DNA of 64,000 bases from CAWAYR01 sp050250875 (lineage in GTDB: Bacteria > Acidobacteriota > Vicinamibacteria > Vicinamibacterales > UBA2999), in NCBI GenBank assembly GCA_050250875.1, contig JBFWNV010000001.1:1178001-1242000 (forward strand). The letters are read 5' to 3'. This document shows positions 58,284 through 64,000 of the stretch, piece by piece. The position numbers and the translations under genes were made by a program. Under the pieces are notes generated by a model that was not told the DNA's origin, made no database searches, and worked only from the letters and a program-made list of their open reading frames with translations. How positions within the stretch are numbered: position 1 is the stretch's first letter; each line of letters starts with the position of its first letter.

Positions 58284-59579
58284 ATGAGCACCGCCGCCCT
58301 GCCCGTGCCCGCCTTCTGGCGCCAGGCCACGCCCGAAGCCCGCCGCGCGCTGCTGGCGGCGTCGCTCGGCTGGATGCTCGACGCCTTCGACGTGATGCTC
58401 TACTCGCTGGTGCTCGCCGAACTGGTGCGGGCCTTCGGCATCACGCTGACCACGGCCGGCTACCTCGGCTCGCTCACGCTGGTGGCCTCCGCGGTGGGCG
58501 GCGTGGTGTTCGGCGTGGTCGCCGATCGCCTCGGCCGCACCCGGGCGCTGTCGCTGAGCATCCTGCTCTACTCGGTGTTCACCGCGGCGTGCGGCCTGGC
58601 CACGTCGGTGACGATGCTGGCGGTGTTCCGGGTGCTGCTCGGCCTGGGCATGGGCGGCGAGTGGGCCAGCGGCGCGGCGCTGGTCTCCGAGACCTGGCCG
58701 GCCGAGCATCGCGGCAAGGCGCTCGGCCTGATGCAGAGCTGCTGGGCGATTGGCTATGGCCTGGCCGCGGTGGTCACGGCGCTGGTGATGCCGGCGTGGG
58801 GCTGGCGGGCGGTGTTCTTCGTCGGGGTCCTGCCGGCGGTGCTCACCTGGTGGATTCGGCGGCGGGTGCCGGAGCCGGAGGCCTGGCAAGCGGTGAAACG
58901 GGCGGAGGCGGTGGGCGGGAGCCAGCTCGGCGAGGGCCGAGCCTCAACTCGGCCCTACGTGCCGGGAATCAGGGGAGCGTTCGGTGCCCTGCTCGGCGAA
59001 CGGCTCGCCCTCACGGTGGTGCTGACGCTGATGAACGCCGCCACGATGTTCGCGTGGTGGGGGTTCAACCTGTGGATTCCGGCCTATCTCTCGCTGCCGA
59101 TGGACCGGGGCGGGATGGGTCTCTCCATCGCCACGATGGCCAATTTCGTGATCGTGATGCAGGTGGGCATGTGGCTGGGCTACGTCACCTTCGGCTTCGT
59201 GAGCGACGCGCTGGGCCGCAAACCCACCTACGTGGCCTACCTGCTCGCTGCCGCGGCCCTGATGTGGGCGTATGCGGTGACTCGCGACGCCCGCACGCTG
59301 CTGGCGCTGGGGCCGTTCGTGGCGTTCTTCGGCACCGGCTATTTCAGCGGGTTCGGCGCCATCACCGCCGAGCTGTATCCAACGACCATCCGAGCCACTG
59401 CCCAGGGACTCACTTACAACATTGGTCGCATCGCCAGCGCGGTGGCGCCGTTCGTGGTCGGTTCCCTGGCCACGACCCAGGGGTTCGGCACCGCCTTCTC
59501 GGTGGCAGCAGCGGCGTTCCTGGTCGCCGCCGCGCTGTGGGTCTGGATCCCCGAGACCCGCGGCCGCGCATTGGCCTGA
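58284..59579 (+). CDS. major facilitator superfamily transporter
   Basis: The protein has 431 aa with 12 predicted helices. Typical MFS motifs are LDAFDVMLYSLVLAEL in helix 1, GVVADRLGRTRALSL (motif A, loop 2-3), LGLGMGGEWASGAALVSETWP in helix 4 and FGFVSDALGRKPTYV (loop 8-9). The D-x-x-D in helix 1 and the GMGGEW signature resemble the aromatic-acid:H+ or metabolite:H+ symporters (ShiA/ProP side of the family). The substrate is unknown. The central loop carries an in-frame palindromic insertion (58933-58956). The promoter box TACAAC lies next to the start. Confidence 0.92.
   Translation: MSTAALPVPAFWRQATPEARRALLAASLGWMLDAFDVMLYSLVLAELVRAFGITLTTAGYLGSLTLVASAVGGVVFGVVADRLGRTRALSLSILLYSVFTAACGLATSVTMLAVFRVLLGLGMGGEWASGAALVSETWPAEHRGKALGLMQSCWAIGYGLAAVVTALVMPAWGWRAVFFVGVLPAVLTWWIRRRVPEPEAWQAVKRAEAVGGSQLGEGRASTRPYVPGIRGAFGALLGERLALTVVLTLMNAATMFAWWGFNLWIPAYLSLPMDRGGMGLSIATMANFVIVMQVGMWLGYVTFGFVSDALGRKPTYVAYLLAAAALMWAYAVTRDARTLLALGPFVAFFGTGYFSGFGAITAELYPTTIRATAQGLTYNIGRIASAVAPFVVGSLATTQGFGTAFSVAAAAFLVAAALWVWIPETRGRALA
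58933..58956. repeat. palindromic unit inside the MFS reading frame
   Basis: AGGGCCGAG (58933-58941) and CTCGGCCCT (58948-58956) pair perfectly around CCTCAA. The unit encodes part of EGRASTRPYVP in the hydrophilic loop between the two six-helix halves, where extra residues are tolerated. Confidence 0.55.
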
Positions 59580-59609
59580 ATTCCTCGGGATTCCGCCACC
59601 CGGCGCTGG

Positions 59610-59615
59610 TAAAGT
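59610..59615 (+). promoter_or_regulatory. -10 box TAAAGT, leaderless-type
   Basis: It ends 6 nt before ATG 59622. The spacing implies a leaderless transcript for the PCYCGC/kinase operon. Confidence 0.4.
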
Positions 59616-59621
59616 AGCGGC

Positions 59622-60122
59622 ATGACGAACGGCCTTCGAATCGCGGTCGCGGCCGCGGCCCTCGCCTTGTCTGCCGCCGGCGTACTGGCCGCCCGACAGG
59701 CGACGCCGGCCAAACCGGCCGCGAAGGCCGCCGCCCCCACGGCGCAGGCGCCGCTGCCGCCGCTCAACACCGCCGGCTACGCCCTCGCCCGTCCACTGGC
59801 GATCACGCGGGCTGCCTACGAGTTCGCGGCGCGGCATCCCGAGGTGTCGCGCTTCGTACCCTGCTACTGCGGCTGCGAAGCCGACGGCCATCGCAACAAC
59901 GAGATGTGCTTCGTCGCGCGGCGCGACGCCAGCGGCAACGTGCTCGAGTGGGACACCCATGGATTCGGCTGCGCCACCTGCGTGGACGTGGCCCGCGAGT
60001 CGATGCAGCTCTTCAACTCCGGCGCGGACCCCGCCAGCATCCGCGCCGCGATCGAGCGCAAGTGGACGCCGCAATACAGAACCAAGACGCCGACGCCGCC
60101 CGTCCCCGCCAGGAAGCACTGA
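59622..60122 (+). CDS. secreted PCYCGC-motif protein
   Basis: The protein has 166 aa. A signal peptide (residues 1-24) is followed by an Ala/Pro/Lys-rich linker. The defining motif is FVPCYCGCEADGHRNNEMCFV (residues ~84-104), and later GFGCATCVDVARESMQLF gives further Cys. Such PCYCGC proteins (PF13798) are small exported proteins of unknown function. The five to six Cys and a His suggest metal binding or thiol chemistry outside the cytoplasm. A hybrid histidine kinase starts 5 bp downstream, so a sensing relationship is possible (inference). Confidence 0.85.
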   Translation: MTNGLRIAVAAAALALSAAGVLAARQATPAKPAAKAAAPTAQAPLPPLNTAGYALARPLAITRAAYEFAARHPEVSRFVPCYCGCEADGHRNNEMCFVARRDASGNVLEWDTHGFGCATCVDVARESMQLFNSGADPASIRAAIERKWTPQYRTKTPTPPVPARKH

Positions 60123-60127
60123 GGCGG

Positions 60128-61672
60128 GTGGGAGACGACCGCGCGGCGGCGTTCGCCCGGCTGTTCGAGGCGGTGCACGAGGGCGTGTACATCGGCCTCG
60201 TCGGCCCGGCGTCGACGACGACGCTCGCCGCCAATCCGCACCTGAAGCTGGTGCTCGGCTATCCGCCGGAGACGATCGAGCGTGAGGTGCGCCCGTTCGA
60301 CGCCTCGCGGTTCGCCGACGAGCAGGCGCGTACCGCCTTCCTCGATCGGCTGTCGAGCGCCGGCGCCGTCGCCGACTACCTGCTCAGGCTGCGCAAGGCC
60401 GACGGCGCACCGGTGTGGCTCGAGGTGACGGCCACCGCCGACCCCGCCGACGCCACCGGTGCGATGCGCATCGAGGCGCTGGTGCGCGACGTCAGCGAGC
60501 GCAAGCATCTCGAGGACCAGTCGCGGGACCTGTATTACCAGCTGCTGCAGACCGAGAAGATGGCCGCGCTCGGCCAGACCATCTCGGGCGTCGCCCACGA
60601 GCTGAACAACCCGCTGGCCACCATCCTGTCGTGGGCCGAGCGGCTGGCCCAGCGGGTGAGCGGCGACGACGACCCGATGAAGCGGGGCCTCGACGTCATC
60701 CTCAGCGAGTCGGAGCGCGCCGCCCGCATCGTCCGCAACCTGCTCACCTTCGCCCGCAAACGGCAGAGCACGCGGACGATGGTCGATCTCAACGTCATCG
60801 TCCGCGAGACGCTCGGCCTGCGCGCCTACGAGCAGCGCATCACCAACATCACGGTGCTGCCGGCGCTGGCGGCCGGACTGCCGCAGGTCTTCGCCGACGG
60901 CCACCAGGTGAAGCAGGTGCTGCTCAACCTGTTGATGAACGCCGAGCAGGCGATGCTGACCGCGCACGGCCGCGGCACCATCGTGATTCGCACCTGGCAC
61001 GACAGCGCCAAGGGCGTGGTCGTGCTCGAGGTGAACGACGACGGCCCGGGCGTCGCCGAGGACGTGCAGGGCAAGATCTTCGACCCCTTCTTCACCACCA
61101 AGGAGGTCGGCAAGGGCACCGGGCTCGGCCTGACCGTCGCCTACGCCATCGTGCAGGAGCACGGCGGGCGCATCACGCTGAAGTCACCCCGCGGCGCCGG
61201 GGCGTCGTTCTTCGTCGAATTGCCGGTGTCGGGCGAGAGCGCCAGGGCGGCGGTACAGCGGCGCAGCCACACGCCGCCGCCAGCGCCGACGCCGCGCGAT
61301 GTCTTCAAGGGCGCGCGCGTGCTGGTGGTGGAAGACGAGCCGGCGCTCGCCACCGCCGTGAAGGAGGCGTTCTCGGACGCCGGGTTCGTGGTCGACCGCG
61401 CCGGCGATGGCGAAGAGGGGCTGGCCCGCGTCGCCCAGCGCCACTACGACCTGATCGTCTGCGATCTGAAGATGCCGCGGGTCGACGGGATGCGCTTCTA
61501 CCGGGCCATGACCGCGGCGACGCCGGCGCTGGCCCGGCGCGTGATCTTCGTGACCGGCGACGTCGCCGGTACCGACGCCGAGCGCTTTCTCGAAGAGAGC
61601 GGCTGCCGGTGGCTCTCGAAGCCGTTCCGGCTCGGCGACTTGCTGCGGGCGGCGCGCGAAGCGCTGGCGTAG
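60128..61672 (+). CDS. hybrid PAS histidine kinase with receiver domain
   Basis: The protein has 514 aa from GTG 60128 (weak GAGG upstream; the frame continues open into the PCYCGC gene). It has no transmembrane helix. The PAS-like domain (~10-130) ends in VRDVSERKHLEDQ. HisKA follows with the phospho-acceptor His157 in GVAHELNNPLATILSW, then HATPase (~255-375: LLNLLMNAEQA, DDGPGVAEDV, FFTTKEVGKGTGLGL). A C-terminal receiver (~400-514) has Asp446 in IVCDLKMPRVDG and Lys in LSKPF. It is a cytoplasmic phosphorelay kinase; the output partner is not adjacent. Its last 175 bp overlap the convergent sigma-factor frame. Confidence 0.93.
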   Translation: MGDDRAAAFARLFEAVHEGVYIGLVGPASTTTLAANPHLKLVLGYPPETIEREVRPFDASRFADEQARTAFLDRLSSAGAVADYLLRLRKADGAPVWLEVTATADPADATGAMRIEALVRDVSERKHLEDQSRDLYYQLLQTEKMAALGQTISGVAHELNNPLATILSWAERLAQRVSGDDDPMKRGLDVILSESERAARIVRNLLTFARKRQSTRTMVDLNVIVRETLGLRAYEQRITNITVLPALAAGLPQVFADGHQVKQVLLNLLMNAEQAMLTAHGRGTIVIRTWHDSAKGVVVLEVNDDGPGVAEDVQGKIFDPFFTTKEVGKGTGLGLTVAYAIVQEHGGRITLKSPRGAGASFFVELPVSGESARAAVQRRSHTPPPAPTPRDVFKGARVLVVEDEPALATAVKEAFSDAGFVVDRAGDGEEGLARVAQRHYDLIVCDLKMPRVDGMRFYRAMTAATPALARRVIFVTGDVAGTDAERFLEESGCRWLSKPFRLGDLLRAAREALA

Positions 61673-62532
61673 TCGATCAGCACGCCGCGACGGGCGGCAT
61701 GGTTGGCGGCGGCCGGCGGCACCACGGTGTCCGACGTCGGCAGGTCGGCCTTGACCATGCGCGGCCGGTGCTCGAAGGCGACCACGGCCTTGCGCAGCGC
61801 CTCGATCGAGGCGGTCGGCTGCACGTCGGGACCGAGCGCCTCGCGCAGGCGGCGCAGCGCCCGGGCGTGCAGCTGCGAGACGCGCGATTCGTTGACGCCG
61901 AGCTCGGCGCCGATTTCCTTCATCGTCACCTCGCCGTAGTAGTAGAGCGAGACGACGCGGCGCTCACGCGCCGGCAGCGCTTCCATCGCGGCGCGCACAC
62001 GGTCTTCCACTTCCTTGCGCTCGTAGGCGGCGTCGGGCCGTTCGGCCTCGACCGGCACCAGCACGGCCGGCAGCTGCGACTCGTCGAGGTTGTCGGCGCA
62101 CGACAGCGGCGACGTCTGCTCGATGGTGTTGATGCGCACGATCACCTTGCCGAGCCGCTCCTCGTCGGAGCCCACCGCCGCGGCCAGGTCGGCCAGTGAC
62201 GGCTCGTGGCCCAGCGTGACGCGGAGCCGCTCGCGCGCGGCCTCGAGTTCGCGGCGCACGCGGCGCACGCCGCGCGGCCAGGCGTCCTTGCGCAGCGCGT
62301 CGATCATCGCGCCGCGGACGCGCCGTTCGGCGAAGGTCTCGAACTTGATGCCACGCGACTCCTCGAACCGCCGGGCGGCGTCGATGAGTCCGAGCACGCC
62401 GTCCTGCACCAGGTCGCCGAGGTCGATGGAGTGCGGCATGGTGGCGGCGACGCGGCGCGCCAGCGCCTCGACGAACGGAAGGCTCGCTTCCACGCGGGGG
62501 TTGATGGTCTCGGCCAGCTGCTCGGCGGTCAT
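61498..62532 (-). CDS. FliA/WhiG-type sigma factor with long antisense-overlapping tail
   Basis: The protein has 344 aa as the frame stands; ATG 62532 has GGAG ~10 nt upstream. Sigma-70 regions: region 2 (~25-95: VEALARRVAATMPHSIDLGDLVQDGVLGLIDAARRFEES in parts), region 3 (~100-150) and region 4 (~190-240: LPARERRVVSLYYYGEVTMKEIGAELGVNESRVSQLHARALRRL). This domain order fits sigma-28 (FliA/WhiG/SigD, about 240-260 aa). The remaining ~100 residues lack family similarity and are encoded antisense to the kinase 3' end (175-bp overlap). The natural stop may have been lost. The target regulon is not in the window. Confidence 0.9.
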   Translation of the reverse strand: MTAEQLAETINPRVEASLPFVEALARRVAATMPHSIDLGDLVQDGVLGLIDAARRFEESRGIKFETFAERRVRGAMIDALRKDAWPRGVRRVRRELEAARERLRVTLGHEPSLADLAAAVGSDEERLGKVIVRINTIEQTSPLSCADNLDESQLPAVLVPVEAERPDAAYERKEVEDRVRAAMEALPARERRVVSLYYYGEVTMKEIGAELGVNESRVSQLHARALRRLREALGPDVQPTASIEALRKAVVAFEHRPRMVKADLPTSDTVVPPAAANHAARRGVLIDYASASRAARSKSPSRNGFESHRQPLSSRKRSASVPATSPVTKITRRASAGVAAVMAR

Positions 62533-62832
62533 GAGAATCGGGCTCCAGTCGCCGCCATCCGTGGCGGACGCCCTGCCCCTCTTGCAGCCCCGATGCCAGC
62601 CCCGCGCACCCCAGGGGCAGGATGCGAATCGGCGTGCCGTGATCAGCAGCTAAACTCCTGTGATGCAATCACTTACACTACTCGTGGGGCGGCAGTGTGC
62701 AGCCTCTGGAATGGCTGGGAAGGCGGCTCGAGGACGTCAGAAGTTTGACGGAGTGGCGATGCGCGTCGCCAAGGCAGTGACGGGAAATGACGGCGGCCCG
62801 GGCGGGCCCCGAACGGACGGGCGGGACGGCGC
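62533..62832. other. 300-bp intergenic region
   Basis: No gene recognised between the sigma-factor start and the end of the H-box gene. An AT-richer patch around 62648-62690 (AGCAGCTAAACTCCTG, GATGCAATCACTTACACT) could hold promoters for the sigma gene on the minus strand, but I cannot place boxes with confidence. Confidence 0.4.
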
Positions 62833-63069
62833 TCAGGCGCCGGCGTGCTGGCGGATCGACCGGGTCACCGACATCGCTTCGAGCGCGGCGGTGACCACCT
62901 GCGAGGCGCGCGCCCGCTGGGCGGGATCGGCGGCCTTCGCCTCCATCAGCTCGGCGTGCGCGAGGATCACGCTGAGTTGATTGTTCAGCTCGTGAAACAG
63001 GCCGCGCAGGTCGGTGGACCGCGCCTGCGGACCTGTTTCCATTGGGGAGCCGATGGTCGAGTAGTTCAC
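62833..63069 (-). CDS. stand-alone histidine-kinase H-box (dimerisation) protein
   Basis: The protein has 78 aa. GTG 63069 has GAGG 6 nt upstream. After ~22 residues it shows LRGLFHELNNQLSVILAHAELMEAKA, a textbook HisKA H-box, then a second helix (RARASQVVTAALEAMSVTRSIRQ). No ATP-binding domain follows: the frame ends at 62833. It could be phosphorylated in trans as a small phosphotransfer protein, or dimerise with full kinases. It lies 35 bp downstream of a small HTH gene on the same strand, so the two are probably co-transcribed. Confidence 0.7.
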   Translation of the reverse strand: MNYSTIGSPMETGPQARSTDLRGLFHELNNQLSVILAHAELMEAKAADPAQRARASQVVTAALEAMSVTRSIRQHAGA

Positions 63070-63104
63070 GGGCGACCTCGCTGCAGTGCGAACGAACGCG
63101 AGGT

Positions 63105-63299
63105 CTAGGCCGCGGGGTTCGAGCCGGCGCGCGCCGTGCCATCGGGCTGGCGCCACAGCGTGTCCACGAAGATGCGGATGCTGCCACCGGCGGTGCGCAC
63201 GTATTCCACCTTGCCCGCGGCGATCCAGTTGTAGATCGTGCGGCGGCTGACACCAACGAGTTCGCAGGCCTTCATGATGCTGATCGTCTGACGTTCCAC
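63105..63299 (-). CDS. small excisionase-type helix-turn-helix protein
   Basis: The protein has 64 aa. GTG 63299 is preferred because AAGGGAG lies 8 nt upstream; a TTG at 63317 is in frame. The sequence TISIMKACELVGVSRRTIYNWIAAGKVEYVRTAGGSIRIF is the winged HTH of the MerR/excisionase (helix_turn_helix_17) type, with Arg residues in the wing. Such proteins act as DNA-bending cofactors or small regulators. There is no integrase nearby, so a regulatory rather than an excision role is likelier. It diverges from the NtrC-type gene at 63445. Confidence 0.85.
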   Translation of the reverse strand: MERQTISIMKACELVGVSRRTIYNWIAAGKVEYVRTAGGSIRIFVDTLWRQPDGTARAGSNPAA

Positions 63300-63444
63300 A
63301 GGCCGTTCTCCCTTCAAAGGCTGGTATCGGATGCTCCCTCGTGGGGATTAGAGCAGGTTTGTGCCAGCCCGGTTACGGATTTCGGTATTGACCTCCAGAA
63401 TCGGTTGGTGTCAGGATATTGACGCCTCACGAGACCTCCGCGCC

Positions 63445-64000
<556 letters not shown>

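Overview
The window is about 64 kb of high-GC DNA with dense coding, many GTG and TTG starts, and a gene set typical of Acidobacteriota, most likely class Vicinamibacteria. The taxonomic clues are two giant MacB/FtsX permeases of the acidobacterial duplicated-orphan-permease type (one with its PadR regulator), an ECF sigma factor divergent from a Ser/Thr kinase fused to a beta-propeller, a VWFA-related secreted protein, a CHRD protein and an S9 peptidase. This placement is an inference from gene content. No rRNA or complete tRNA gene, CRISPR array or prophage was seen.

Layout. 1-10 kb is a scarred accessory region. A 356-bp direct repeat carrying the end of a pRiA4b ORF-3-like gene occurs at 213 and 8658. 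It brackets a cupin protein, the sigma/kinase pair and a large permease, and is followed by an antitoxin-like gene that overlaps the last codons of a deleted toxin. 10-18 kb holds an SDR oxidoreductase, a two-gene Trk/Ktr potassium uptake system, a CHRD protein, a glycosyltransferase-methyltransferase fusion with a polytopic membrane protein, and an OmpA lipoprotein. 18-28 kb has the VWA protein, an aminotransferase, a paralogous membrane protein, an acetyl-/acyltransferase of the KBL/AONS family, an RsbU-type phosphatase and an M1 metallopeptidase. 28-33 kb is a tightly overlapping operon: YaiO-type outer-membrane barrel, TPR protein, membrane sulfatase/LtaS-like enzyme. 33-45 kb has an orphan NuoG, a GAF membrane protein, a five-gene envelope-polysaccharide cluster (flavin oxidoreductase, GT-C transferase, hexapeptide acyltransferase, UDP-GlcNAc 2-epimerase, Tat lipoprotein with a NodB-like core), a double-PDZ protein and type I glutamine synthetase. 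45-58 kb has the PadR/permease pair, a lipoprotein, a lone ATP synthase subunit a, hydrolases, a GAF-GAF-PP2C phosphatase coupled to an S9 peptidase, a FabZ-like protein without the catalytic His, and a YhaM-like HD nuclease. 58-64 kb has an MFS carrier, a PCYCGC protein coupled to a hybrid histidine kinase, a FliA/WhiG-type sigma factor, a stand-alone H-box protein, a small HTH protein and the start of an NtrC-type regulator that runs off the end.

The most novel signals are non-coding. (1) Fourteen genes have a TAnnnT-like -10 hexamer (one is GATACT) ending 6-15 nt, usually 6-10 nt, before the start codon. This implies abundant leaderless transcription beside a normal Shine-Dalgarno class. 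(2) Intergenic elements built from tandem 7-mers (GGGACCA or GGGGCTC) form inverted arms around a conserved core, and several abut those -10 boxes. (3) Two copies of a roughly 150-bp three-stem-loop element lie in the same orientation at the 5' ends of genes for secreted proteins (M1 peptidase and YaiO barrel). (4) A dispersed motif in the first 10 kb marks repeat junctions and gene fragments.
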